Origin: Kitasatospora sp. NBC_01287
Lineage (GTDB): Bacteria; Actinomycetota; Actinomycetes; Streptomycetales; Streptomycetaceae
Direction: 5' to 3'
NCBI RefSeq assembly: GCF_026340565.1
Contig: NZ_JAPEPB010000003.1
Span: 1-64,000, forward strand
DNA length: 64,000 nt
Made by a program: the position numbers and the translations under genes. Below the pieces are notes generated by a model that did not search any database, had not been told where the DNA came from, and saw only the letters and a program-made list of their open reading frames with translations. Shown here in pieces: positions 47,626 through 55,386 of the stretch. How positions within the stretch are numbered: position 1 is the first letter of the stretch; each line of letters opens with the position of its first letter.

Positions 47626-47759
47626 TGCCGGCAGAGGACGAGTGGACCAGCCCCGAGTACGCGGAGCTGGTCGCGCGGTACCGCAAGGCACAGCAGGAGG
47701 CCAAGGAGCGCGGCGAGGATCCACGCCTGAGCTGGTTCCTGCGAGCCCCCGCCGAGTAG
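47625..47759 (+). CDS. small protein coupled to the methyltransferase, 44 aa
   Basis: ATG 47625 overlaps the methyltransferase stop (TGATG). The sequence MPAEDEWTSPEYAELVARYR, then QEAKERGEDPRLSWFLRAPA, is a charged helix with aromatic ends. It may be an accessory or second substrate of the methyltransferase. A perfect terminator follows. Confidence 0.55.
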   Translation: MPAEDEWTSPEYAELVARYRKAQQEAKERGEDPRLSWFLRAPAE

Positions 47760-47776
47760 GCCCGGCCAACGACGAT

Positions 47777-47805
47777 GGCGCCCGCCGCATTTCGCGGCGG
47801 GCGCC
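47777..47805. terminator. bidirectional hairpin terminator
   Basis: GGCGCCCGCCGC pairs perfectly with GCGGCGGGCGCC around ATTTC. It separates the methyltransferase operon from the convergent GIY-YIG/GntR gene and can stop transcription from both sides. Confidence 0.8.
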
Positions 47806-47814
47806 TATGCACGC

Positions 47815-48339
47815 CTACTTCAGTCGACTGCCAGCTGGCCAGCATCTGCGACCGTGCCCCTCAAGTACACGGCGCTCACAGAGATCCCACATCAGGGCGG
47901 ACATGGTCGCCGGTGACGTCTGGTACTTGGCTGCCAGGATGGTTGGGAATGGAAGCATGCGACCACGGGGGAACGCGCCGCTGTCGATGTCGGCGCGGAA
48001 CAGCTTTGCGATCTTGGCCTTCCGTGGATCTTCATAGCGATCGCCGTCGACCCTGTGAGCGCGGCTTAGGTGCGAGGCGTCGAAACGTGGCTTCTCATGC
48101 TCGACGGCCGCCTTCTCGGCAGCTCCGGCCAGCGACCTGTCTTCGTACCACTCGTAGGTCTTGCGCGCGACGAGATGCCACCAGGGCTGGTAGTAGCGGT
48201 GCGTTGACCAGCGTGTTCGTAAGTCGTGAGTGATGCCGACGTACAGCAGGGCGTCGTCCGCGTCGTAGAACCGGTAGAGCGCGGTGGGTCGATCGGGGAG
48301 ATCTTTCTTCACGGGGTCCTCCGGTCCTGGTGCCGTCAT
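47815..48339 (-). CDS. GIY-YIG nuclease domain fused to a GntR winged helix
   Basis: A 174-aa protein from ATG 48339. Residues ~19-95 match the GIY-YIG fold: ALYRFYDADDALLYVGITHD, then RTRWSTHRYYQPWW, then EKAAVEHEKPRFD with the catalytic Glu. Residues ~108-170 form a GntR-type winged helix: KIAKLFRADIDSGAFPRGRM, then AAKYQTSPATMSALMWDLCE, then RRVLEGHGRRCW. The combination is uncommon. A GntR-like operator candidate overlaps its promoter region. It could be a sequence-targeted nuclease, or a regulator that cuts its own operator. Confidence 0.78.
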   Translation of the reverse strand: MTAPGPEDPVKKDLPDRPTALYRFYDADDALLYVGITHDLRTRWSTHRYYQPWWHLVARKTYEWYEDRSLAGAAEKAAVEHEKPRFDASHLSRAHRVDGDRYEDPRKAKIAKLFRADIDSGAFPRGRMLPFPTILAAKYQTSPATMSALMWDLCERRVLEGHGRRCWPAGSRLK

Positions 48340-48363
48340 GTCGAGCCAGTGTGGCCCATTCCT

Positions 48364-48386
48364 CCAGAACATTGCAACTTATCAAG
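48364..48386. promoter_or_regulatory. second copy of the GntR-type operator candidate
   Basis: Minus-strand reading CTTGATAAGTTGCAATGTTC, then TGG, matches 43938-43960 at 18 of 23 positions. It lies 25 bp upstream of the GIY-YIG/GntR gene, and the plus strand contains TTGCAA and TGTACG, which may be -35 and -10 boxes for the replication operon. One regulator may therefore control both divergent regions. Confidence 0.5.
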
Positions 48387-48423
48387 AAACCTTGTACGGT
48401 CAGGTTGTCCCTAGAAACGGGAA

Positions 48424-48445
48424 CGGCCCCGCAGAAGCGGGGCCG
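48424..48445 (+). terminator. leader hairpin upstream of the replication operon
   Basis: CGGCCCCGC and GCGGGGCCG form a 9-bp stem with an AGAA loop, about 65 bp before the first gene of the operon. As the promoter seems to lie on its left, the hairpin could act as an attenuator. Confidence 0.5.
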
Positions 48446-48509
48446 ATGACTCGTCATGAGTGCCAGCTGGCCTGGTAACCGAGGCACTCACAGCAGAGAT
48501 GAGCCCATC

Positions 48510-48863
48510 ATGACAGCTCTGGCTGCCCGAAGCACCACCACCCCCGCCGGTTCGTGCCCGCATCTCAACACCCAGTGCGTTGAACAGGGCCCCCATGACG
48601 AGCACTGGGGACCCGACAACGAGGTCGCCGCGATCCGCCCGGACGAAGCCATCCAGTCGCTGGCGTCCGCCCGCCTGTACTCCTACGCGGGCACCGACTT
48701 CGCCGCACCCCGCCTCTCGGTCGGCATCTCCGGCTTCGACGGCGACCTCACGTTGGCCGAGGTTGACCAGCTCGCCGCGGGCCTGCGCGACTTCGCGAAC
48801 CGCCTACAGATCCAGGCCGCGCACCTCGCCGCCGCCCAGCGCCTCCACGAGGTGAACCGGTGA
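48510..48863 (+). CDS. DUF6907-like hypothetical protein, 117 aa
   Basis: ATG 48510 begins MTALAARSTTTPAGSCPHLN. A Cys/His group (CPHLNTQCVEQGPHDEHWG) followed by beta strands (APRLSVGISGFDGDLTLAEV) and a helix (LAAGLRDFANRLQIQAAHLA) fits the DUF6907 family, which is frequent in Streptomyces mobile elements near replication genes. Function unknown; first gene of the plus-strand operon. Confidence 0.65.
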   Translation: MTALAARSTTTPAGSCPHLNTQCVEQGPHDEHWGPDNEVAAIRPDEAIQSLASARLYSYAGTDFAAPRLSVGISGFDGDLTLAEVDQLAAGLRDFANRLQIQAAHLAAAQRLHEVNR

Positions 48864-49057
48864 ACACGACCGCCCCGCGCCCCACCGAGAACGCTGCGAT
48901 CGGCCTCGCCATGCGCGCCAAGCCGCCGCGCCTCAACCTCTCCCAGCTCCTCCTCGACCGCGCCGCCGCCCGCCACCGCCTCGACCGCTACGGCGACTGG
49001 CTGCTCGGCCTGCGCATCCAGCGAACCCTCGCCGGCACCAGCGGGCTGGGGGAGTGA
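48860..49057 (+). CDS. small helical protein, 65 aa
   Basis: GTG 48860 overlaps the upstream stop (GTGA). Sequence is Arg/Leu-rich (LNLSQLLLDRAAARHRLDRY, then DWLLGLRIQRTLAG), forming amphipathic helices. It overlaps the next gene as well. Possibly a small DNA-binding or replication accessory protein; no family recognised. Confidence 0.6.
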   Translation: MNTTAPRPTENAAIGLAMRAKPPRLNLSQLLLDRAAARHRLDRYGDWLLGLRIQRTLAGTSGLGE

Positions 49058-49251
49058 TGGTCGTCAACAGCTACCCCGGCAACAACCCCGACGCGCCCGC
49101 CAACGCCACCAGCGAGGCCCGCGAGTACACCCAGGGCGGTGTCCCCGCGCACGTCGAGTACCGGTCGCTGGGCGACGCGTTCGACGTCGTCACCGACCCG
49201 CCCGGCCAGCAGCACGCCCGCAACGTGCTCGGCAACATCCTCGGCCGATAG
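49057..49251 (+). CDS. small hypothetical protein, 64 aa
   Basis: Starts at ATG 49057 (GTG 49054 is in frame and overlaps the upstream stop). A polar, Asn/Pro-rich beginning (NSYPGNNPDAPANATSEARE) is followed by a beta segment (GVPAHVEYRSLGDAFDVVTD). A GC-rich hairpin at 49258-49281 follows the stop. No function recognised. Confidence 0.55.
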   Translation: MVVNSYPGNNPDAPANATSEAREYTQGGVPAHVEYRSLGDAFDVVTDPPGQQHARNVLGNILGR

Positions 49252-49362
49252 GCCCCCGGGCCGCCTGCGCTTCGCGGGCGGCCCGCACACACCACCCCTG
49301 CGCCCAGCTGGAGCCGACGTGTACCCCAACACCCCTGACATGCCGCCCACGGCGGTGAGTTG

Positions 49363-50277
49363 ATGGGGATCAAGCTGGTCGAAGAGGTCATGGACTGGTG
49401 CCCGGACGACGTGACGCCAGCCCAACGCTGGTGCCTGACCGTGCTCGCCAGGGACGCCAACGATGCCACCCGGGAGACCTGGCACGGGCCCGAGCATCCG
49501 GAGATCCTGCGCCGGATCCGGATGACGGCGAAGAAGTGGGAGGCGATGCGGTCGATCCTGCTGAAGCGCGGTCTGATCGAACCGGTGTCCGGCGGATTCC
49601 GCGGTCAAGCGGTTCGGTATCGCATCGCATCGCTGTTTGCGCCGTGCGTCATCCAGGACTGGCGAAAGACCCCCCTGCAGAGGGGGGCTTTCGGTGGGTA
49701 CGTCGTCAAGGGAGAACGGAAAGACCCCCCAGGAGCGGGGGTCAATCAAGAGGAAAGACCCCCCAAGAACGGGGGGCAATCGGCGGAAAGACCCCCCTAC
49801 AGAGGGGGTCCTACTCCTCTATCTCCTCCTCTTCAATCTCTCTCCTCCCCGTCCGACCCGTCTGAACCCGACCCCCAGCAGCCTCCCGCCGCACCCAGCG
49901 ACGAGAGAGAGACAATCGCTGCGCGACCACAAGCAACCCCGACGACTGCTGCCCACCGTGCCGTCCGTGCGGCCGGCGTTGTTCCAGAAGCCGACGAGCC
50001 GGCGTTCATCGACTGGCTCACCCGCACCCACAACCCCCGCGGTCCCGGCTGGTGGCGGACCGTCAGTGCCGCCGGAGACCTCTCCGACCTCGCCGCCGTG
50101 TGGCGGGCCGAGCAGACCGGAGCCGCTGCCCAGCCCGCCGGGCTCGCACTGCTGGAACCCTGCACCCGCTGCGAGGACGCCAACCCGGCCGCCCGCTTCA
50201 ATCCCCGGCTCCGCAAGAGCCCGGCCGGCGGCCTCTGCCCGGACTGCCATCCCGACGCCGCGCCCATCGCGGCCTGA
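49363..50277 (+). CDS. replication initiator-like winged-helix protein
   Basis: A 304-aa protein from ATG 49363. Residues 1-~95 are a winged-helix fold as in phage replisome organisers (EEVMDWCPDDVTPAQRWCLT, then RIRMTAKKWEAMRSILLKRG, LIEPVSGGFRGQAVRYRI). Residues ~100-150 are encoded by hairpin repeats and are Arg/Lys/Pro/Gly-rich. The C-terminus has a zinc pair (PCTRCEDANPAARF, then GGLCPDCHPD). DnaB helicase is encoded 15 bp downstream, as in lambda O/P-like modules, so the protein probably recognises the internal repeats and loads the helicase. Confidence 0.75.
   Translation: MGIKLVEEVMDWCPDDVTPAQRWCLTVLARDANDATRETWHGPEHPEILRRIRMTAKKWEAMRSILLKRGLIEPVSGGFRGQAVRYRIASLFAPCVIQDWRKTPLQRGAFGGYVVKGERKDPPGAGVNQEERPPKNGGQSAERPPYRGGPTPLSPPLQSLSSPSDPSEPDPQQPPAAPSDERETIAARPQATPTTAAHRAVRAAGVVPEADEPAFIDWLTRTHNPRGPGWWRTVSAAGDLSDLAAVWRAEQTGAAAQPAGLALLEPCTRCEDANPAARFNPRLRKSPAGGLCPDCHPDAAPIAA
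49664..49860. other. putative replication origin with iteron-like hairpins
   Basis: Four copies of GAAAGACCCCCC-N5/6-GGGGG begin at 49664, 49719, 49753 and 49786 (spacings 55, 34 and 33 bp). The G and C runs form short hairpins; copy 1 extends to GAAAG/CTTTC. The copies lie in three different codon phases, so conservation acts on DNA or RNA rather than on protein. A ~50-bp almost pure pyrimidine tract (49807-49856) follows, which could ease strand opening. The location inside the initiator gene mimics lambda-type origins. Confidence 0.6.
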
Positions 50278-50292
50278 CCAAGGACTTAGCCA

Positions 50293-51654
50293 GTGACCCT
50301 GTTCGACACCGAACCCGCCGACGCCGTCGCCCAGTCCATCGAACGCGTTTCCCCGCAGAACATCCCCGCCGAGCAGGCCGTCATCGGCGCCATGCTCCTC
50401 TCCAAGGACGCCATCACCGAAGTCGTCGACATCCTCACCGCCGAGGACTACTACCGCGGCGCCCACCAGCTGCTGCACCGCACCATCGTCGGCCTGTACC
50501 AGCGCGGTGAGCCCGCCGACCCGTTCACCGTCCAGAACGCCCTCGACGCGAACGACCTGGTCCGAGTCGGCGGCGTCAACTACCTGTTCACCTGCAGCAA
50601 CTCGGCGCCGACCGCGGCAAGCGCCGGCTACTACGCCGACATCGTCAAGGCACAGGCCACCCTGCGCGCCATCGTCGACACCGGCACGAGCCTCGTGCAA
50701 GCCGGCTACGCCTCAGCAGGCGGCGATGCGGAAGAGGTCCTCGACCATGCCGCGGGCCTGCTGCAGAAGCTCACCGCGACGTCCAGCACGACCGCGGTCA
50801 GCCGCGAGAAGCCCCTGCACGAGGTTTTGGACAACACCATGGCCATGTACTTCAACCCCGGAGACGGATCACTGCCGATCCCGTACGCGGACCTGGCCGA
50901 ACTGGCGCCGGTCGAGAAGACCGACCTGGTCGTCGTCGCGGCCTCCCCGGGCATGGGCAAGACCACAGTGATGACCGACTGGGCGCGGTGTGTGTCGATC
51001 GCCAACGACGGCCGGACCCTGGTTGGCAGCATGGAGATGCCGCACACCCAGATCGGGCAGCGGATCATCTGCGCCGAGGCCAAGGTCAACCTGAAGCGCT
51101 TCCGGGCCCGCTGCTTGGACGACGACGAGATGCACCGGGTCGCCATGGCGATCCAGCGGATCCACGCCAAGCAGCTGCGGATCGACGACTCGCCACGGGT
51201 GCCGGTGTCACGGATGAAGACCAGGCTGCGGCAGATGCAGGCGGTTGGCGAACTGCCGGACCTGTACGTCGTCGACTACCTGCAGATCGCGAAGGCCGAG
51301 GCCGAGGCTGGGGCGAACCGCACGACACAGGTCGACTCCATCGCGGTCGGGTTGAAGGAGCTGGCGCAGGAGTTCGAGATCGTGGTTGTTGCCGCGGCGC
51401 AGCTGAACCGGCAGGTGTCGCAGCGTCCGGACAAGGTCCCGATGATGTCTGACCTGCGCGAAAGCGGCGGGATCGAGCAAAACGCCAACGTAGTGATCTT
51501 GCTGCATCGGGAGGACTACTACGAGAAGACCTCCCCGCGAGCCGGTGAACTCGACCTGATTGTCGCGAAGAACCGCATGGGCACAACGGGGACCGCCACA
51601 GTGGCCTTCAAGGGACATCTGGCCCATGCCTGCGACCTGCCGCACGACAGCTAG
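50293..51654 (+). CDS. dnaB: replicative DNA helicase, DnaB family
   Basis: A 453-aa helicase. The N-terminal domain (SPQNIPAEQAVIGAMLLSKD, then DYYRGAHQLLHRTIVGLYQR) and the RecA-like C-terminal domain with Walker A SPGMGKTT (~220), Walker B VVDYLQIAK, and SGGIEQNANVVILLHRED with the arginine-finger region are all present. Length matches bacterial DnaB. It acts at the replication fork, probably loaded by the protein encoded just upstream. A separate copy from the host DnaB gives the element independence at initiation. Confidence 0.95.
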   Translation: MTLFDTEPADAVAQSIERVSPQNIPAEQAVIGAMLLSKDAITEVVDILTAEDYYRGAHQLLHRTIVGLYQRGEPADPFTVQNALDANDLVRVGGVNYLFTCSNSAPTAASAGYYADIVKAQATLRAIVDTGTSLVQAGYASAGGDAEEVLDHAAGLLQKLTATSSTTAVSREKPLHEVLDNTMAMYFNPGDGSLPIPYADLAELAPVEKTDLVVVAASPGMGKTTVMTDWARCVSIANDGRTLVGSMEMPHTQIGQRIICAEAKVNLKRFRARCLDDDEMHRVAMAIQRIHAKQLRIDDSPRVPVSRMKTRLRQMQAVGELPDLYVVDYLQIAKAEAEAGANRTTQVDSIAVGLKELAQEFEIVVVAAAQLNRQVSQRPDKVPMMSDLRESGGIEQNANVVILLHREDYYEKTSPRAGELDLIVAKNRMGTTGTATVAFKGHLAHACDLPHDS

Positions 51655-51682
51655 CCACCCTCAGTGATCGGAGTGTGCATCC

Positions 51683-51919
51683 ATGGCCAGTGAGTTCACC
51701 CCCGACGACATCCACCAGATGGCGCAGCAGGGCGATTTGAGCACCTTCGTACGAAGCCTTATCCAGCGCCCCGGTTCGAAGACCGATGACGAAGTCCCAA
51801 GGACCGCCCCGCCGCAGTCGCGCGAGGACGGCCGTCCGGTCGGGGCGTGGCCCGCAGGATGCGGCCGGCCCGGCGACCCGATCCCGCGCCTGCCCGCCAC
51901 CCATGACCCCGAGGAGTGA
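51683..51919 (+). CDS. small hypothetical protein, 78 aa
   Basis: Sequence MASEFTPDDIHQMAQQGDLS, then TFVRSLIQRPG, forms N-terminal helices; the rest is Pro/Arg-rich and probably disordered. The opening resembles short phage proteins that accompany replication genes. ATG 51683 lies 28 bp after dnaB. No function recognised. Confidence 0.6.
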   Translation: MASEFTPDDIHQMAQQGDLSTFVRSLIQRPGSKTDDEVPRTAPPQSREDGRPVGAWPAGCGRPGDPIPRLPATHDPEE

Positions 51920-51923
51920 CCGC

Positions 51924-52382
51924 ATGACCGCCACGATCACCACGACCGGCTTGTGCCCGGTCTGCGAGGAAACCATCCGGATCCGCAACAACGGCACCCT
52001 GTACCGGCATGAGCAGCCGTACGACCCTGACGGGCCGATCGTCGGCACGATCACCGACGGCGGTGTCGTCTGGCACACCCAGTGCGGTGGCTCGGGGCGG
52101 AAGCCCGCCGTGGCCCTGCCGATGACGTTCGCCCGCTGGCTGCACGGGCACGCCGCCCGCCGTGACGCCCACGAGAACCCGGTGACGTACCTGGCGCAGC
52201 GCATGTTCCGCGGCTGCAGCTACTCGCCGAGGAGTGGGCCAGCCGACGTCGACTGGTCGACTGCGGGGGAGCTGCACGAGGTGCTGCACCGCGAGGGCTT
52301 CGGCAGAGAGGGCGGCTGTGACTGGCTGTGCGGCTACGTCGAGCAGGCTGGCGAAGACTTCGCACGATCCGTCGGCGGCTGA
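51924..52382 (+). CDS. zinc-ribbon protein with YozE-like segment
   Basis: A 152-aa protein from ATG 51924, with GAGGAG upstream. The N-terminus (LCPVCEETIRIRNNG and, later, WHTQCGG) forms a zinc ribbon. The middle (MTFARWLHGHAARRDAHENP, then VTYLAQRMF) resembles the YozE SAM-like fold seen in small phage proteins. The last ~50 residues are helical with two Cys (GGCDWLCGYVEQ). Likely binds nucleic acid or protein; no specific assignment. Confidence 0.6.
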   Translation: MTATITTTGLCPVCEETIRIRNNGTLYRHEQPYDPDGPIVGTITDGGVVWHTQCGGSGRKPAVALPMTFARWLHGHAARRDAHENPVTYLAQRMFRGCSYSPRSGPADVDWSTAGELHEVLHREGFGREGGCDWLCGYVEQAGEDFARSVGG

Positions 52383-52515
52383 GTTCGGTTAGCTCCCGGC
52401 GTGTCGGCCCGGGGACCGGCCCCGTGCCGCCCACCAGTGACGAGCCGAACTGAGTATGTGAGGCTGGCTGTTCGCTTGCCATCCCCACCACGCTCCCGCT
52501 GTCCGCGCATTCGGA

Positions 52516-52536
52516 GTCATAAGGCGGCATTATGAC
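52516..52536. promoter_or_regulatory. palindrome upstream of the SF2 helicase gene
   Basis: GTCATAA and TTATGAC are perfect 7-bp arms separated by GGCGGCA. The A/T-rich arms stand out from the local sequence and could be a repressor site overlapping a -10 box. It lies 27 bp before the helicase start. Confidence 0.45.
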
Positions 52537-52562
52537 TAGCAACCCCATTCGAGGAGACCCTC

Positions 52563-55238
52563 GTGAGCACAGTCGTCCGGACGGTGGCCCCGCAACTCCG
52601 TGACTACCAGCGTGCGGCCGTGGCGTCGGTCGCCACCGCCCTTGCTGGCGGTGGCGTCCGGCAGCTGCGAATGGCCTGTGGCACCGGAAAGTCACTGACT
52701 GCTCAGCGGGCCGCGGAGGCCCTTCTGGAGGCTGTGCGACAGCGGGGCCAGCAGCCGGGTGTCGTAGCCGTCGTGACGCCGTCTCTGGCGCTCGTGAAGC
52801 AGTTCGTCGACGGCTGGCGCCGGGACGCCGAACTCGGCCCCGTCCAGTGCCTCGCGGTCTGCTCCGACCGCACCATCGGCCAGTGCGACGAGTCAGCTCG
52901 TGTCGCGGACCTCGACGCGCAGGTGACCACGGACCCCGCCGTGCTCGAGCATCGGCTTCGTGCCCTACCTGCGTCCGGGATACTCCTGATCGTCAGTACA
53001 TACGCCTCCGTGGCAGTGCTGGCGCGAGGCGTTCAAGCAGCAGGGCGGCCGCTGGACGTCCTTGTGTGCGACGAGGCGCACCACTTGGCCGGCAACCCGG
53101 CCGCATCCCTGCGGAGCCTCGTCTCGGACCCAGGGTGGCTCCCCGCAACGCGGCGGGTCTACATGACCGCCACGCCGCGCCTGTTCACCGAGCGCGTCAC
53201 GAGCAGCGGCGCGCTGAGCATGGACGACTCGGCGCTGTTCGGTGAGGTCGCGTACGAGTATGCGTTCCCGAAGGCGATCGCCGACGGACACCTGGACGAC
53301 TACCGGGCCCTGGTGACGGTCGTCGAGAGTGAGAGGGTCCGCCGGATCCTGGAACTGCTTGACGAGGCACGAGACACCGATGCCGGCGAGGCCCGCAACA
53401 CGGTGGTGGCGCAGGTTGCCCTCCTTCGCTCCTGGCAGGAGCAGGGCGTGGGCAGGGCGATCGCGTTCTGCGACTCGATCCGCGGGTCCAAAGTGTTCAC
53501 CGCGCAGCTCCGTCAGGTGGCGGCGATGTTGGGCTACGACCCCGACATGGTCACGGCGCTCCATGTGGACGGCTCGATGAGCAGCGAGCAGCGCGCCCCG
53601 ATCCTGGCCGAGTTGGCGGCACCGTCGGACGGTCGGCTGGTCGTGGTGTCGAACGCTCGCTGCCTGGGTGAAGGCGTGGACGTGCCGTCGGTGGATGCGG
53701 TTCTCTTCGCCTGCCCCAAGCGGTCCGAGGTCGACATCATCCAGTCGGCCGGCCGGGCTCTGCGACGAAGTCCTGGCGGCCGCGGCGTCGCCAAGTTCAT
53801 CCTGCCGATGATGCTCCCCGAAGCGCCCGACGGCGACCTTCCTTCGAACGTCCTGGACGGCACCGACTACGAGCCGGCGTGGACGGTCATCCGGGCGTTG
53901 CGAGACCTCGACAACGACCTTGGCGCCGAACTCGACCAGCTGCGCACTTCCGCGGTGCGCGAACCTGAAGCCCAGGAGGCCGACGATTCGCAGCAGGATG
54001 GACTGCCCGACAGGATCGCCATCGCGGGTCCGTGCGCCGACCCTGAGATCCTTCGGCAGATTGCTGTCGCGCTCATCGACCACACAACGGCACCCTGGCT
54101 GGACGGCTACGCCGCGCTGAAAGCGTTCCACGACGAGGCCGGTCACCTCAACGTCCCCGCCGGGGCCAAGCTTGCCGACGGCTCCTTCTTGAAGAGGTGG
54201 ATCGCCCGCCAGCGTTCGGATCGCCTGAAGGGGATCCTGCCGTTCGAGCGAGTGGCTGCTCTTGATGCCTTGGGCTTCGAGTGGGATGCGGAGACCGCCG
54301 CCTGGTGGCGGATGTATGAGTTCTTCGCTGGGTCCGAGAGGGGCACTGAGGGCTTCGCCATGATGGGCAGGCGTTACTGGAAGTGGGTGGAGGAGCAGCA
54401 AGACGCTTACGCCGATGCCACGTTGAGCCAGGAACGGATTGCTGCCCTCAACGGCTGTGGCTTCGACTGGGTGCCTCTGGCCGTTCGGCAGGCCGAGATG
54501 GAGGCCGCCCGGGAAGTCAAGCAGCGGGCGGCCAGAGAAGCGGTTGCGGCGTGGCTGGCAGAGCACGGATGCGCCAACCTGCCTGGCCGCGTGATCGCAA
54601 CAGACATCCATGGCAACGAGGTGGACATCGTCAAGTGGCTGGAGGACGTCTGCCGCCGACGCCACTGGGGAGAACTCGGCCCCGAGGAAGGAACGGCCAT
54701 CGCTGCCATGGGGTTCGACTGGCTTCCGCCCTGGTGGCGTCAATACCTTGAACGAGTAGCGGCATTCCATGCGACGTTCGGGCATGTCGACATCCCGCGT
54801 GAGTTTGAGAACCCGGTCAGGGAGGGTGTCTTTGACCAGTCTCTGTCTAGCTGGCTCAATGACCAGCGACGGGACGCGAATCGAGGTGACCTGGCGCCTG
54901 AACAAGCCGCCGCTCTCAACGAACTCGGGGTCGGCTGGGTAGTGGCCGGACCCAGCCGTTCCGAGGCGGCTGCGGATTGGATGGAGACGGCGGAGCTCGC
55001 AGTGAAGTACTTCAAGGACCACGGCGATCTACGCGTCCCGCTCCACTTCAGAGCGGACGTTCCACAGCGCTACCCGTGCTACCTGGGCTGCTGGTTGCAG
55101 GTCCAACGACAGCGGCGAGCGGACGGCACACTCACGGGTGCGAGCGCAGCGTTGCTGGAGGCCCTTGGGATCGACTGGGACGTCGACTGGGACGAGTCAT
55201 CTCGGGCTCGACCGTCAGCGCAGAGGGCCGCAGCCTGA
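52563..55238 (+). CDS. SF2 DNA/RNA helicase with helicase-associated repeats
   Basis: An 891-aa protein from GTG 52563 (GAGGAG upstream). Motif I ACGTGKSLTA, motif II CDEAHH, motif III MTATPR and motif VI QSAGRALRR define a type III restriction-like SF2 helicase in residues 1-~430. From ~500 on there are four to five helicase-associated (HA) repeats, recognisable by Trp/Leu/Gly patterns such as GHLNVPAGAKLADGSFLKRW and LDALGFEW. HA repeats are thought to recognise DNA or RNA. In the replication block it may act in recombination or in defence against other elements. Confidence 0.88.
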   Translation: MSTVVRTVAPQLRDYQRAAVASVATALAGGGVRQLRMACGTGKSLTAQRAAEALLEAVRQRGQQPGVVAVVTPSLALVKQFVDGWRRDAELGPVQCLAVCSDRTIGQCDESARVADLDAQVTTDPAVLEHRLRALPASGILLIVSTYASVAVLARGVQAAGRPLDVLVCDEAHHLAGNPAASLRSLVSDPGWLPATRRVYMTATPRLFTERVTSSGALSMDDSALFGEVAYEYAFPKAIADGHLDDYRALVTVVESERVRRILELLDEARDTDAGEARNTVVAQVALLRSWQEQGVGRAIAFCDSIRGSKVFTAQLRQVAAMLGYDPDMVTALHVDGSMSSEQRAPILAELAAPSDGRLVVVSNARCLGEGVDVPSVDAVLFACPKRSEVDIIQSAGRALRRSPGGRGVAKFILPMMLPEAPDGDLPSNVLDGTDYEPAWTVIRALRDLDNDLGAELDQLRTSAVREPEAQEADDSQQDGLPDRIAIAGPCADPEILRQIAVALIDHTTAPWLDGYAALKAFHDEAGHLNVPAGAKLADGSFLKRWIARQRSDRLKGILPFERVAALDALGFEWDAETAAWWRMYEFFAGSERGTEGFAMMGRRYWKWVEEQQDAYADATLSQERIAALNGCGFDWVPLAVRQAEMEAAREVKQRAAREAVAAWLAEHGCANLPGRVIATDIHGNEVDIVKWLEDVCRRRHWGELGPEEGTAIAAMGFDWLPPWWRQYLERVAAFHATFGHVDIPREFENPVREGVFDQSLSSWLNDQRRDANRGDLAPEQAAALNELGVGWVVAGPSRSEAAADWMETAELAVKYFKDHGDLRVPLHFRADVPQRYPCYLGCWLQVQRQRRADGTLTGASAALLEALGIDWDVDWDESSRARPSAQRAAA

Positions 55239-55244
55239 CCCGGA

Positions 55245-55270
55245 GCCGGCCGTGACCTGAACCGGCCGGC
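55245..55270 (+). terminator. hairpin after the SF2 helicase gene
   Basis: GCCGGCC and GGCCGGC pair over 7 bp with a 12-nt loop, starting 6 bp after the helicase stop. Weak but well placed; the next gene begins over 110 bp later and probably has its own promoter. Confidence 0.45.
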
Positions 55271-55386
55271 CCCATCTCCCCACCCCACCAGCCGAATTGG
55301 TCGTGGACCGCCACGCCAAAGGGGTACCCGTGCGCCCAAAAACACGGGACACTTGACCACATACCATCGCAAAGTGAGGCACCATC

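Noticed and set aside
45985..47790. 601-codon minus-strand ORF over the methyltransferase region
   Set aside because: Arg/Gly/Pro-rich reading with no motif, opposite a clear PCMT-family enzyme and a toxin-antitoxin-like pair.
49258..49281. GC hairpin as operon terminator before the initiator gene
   Set aside because: The stem has mismatches, and a tiny ORF (49319-49363) and the initiator gene follow closely with TGATG coupling; it is more likely neutral or a weak attenuator.
52965..55022. 685-codon minus-strand ORF opposite the SF2 helicase
   Set aside because: It is an antisense frame of a protein with all helicase motifs; no domain is visible in the reverse reading.
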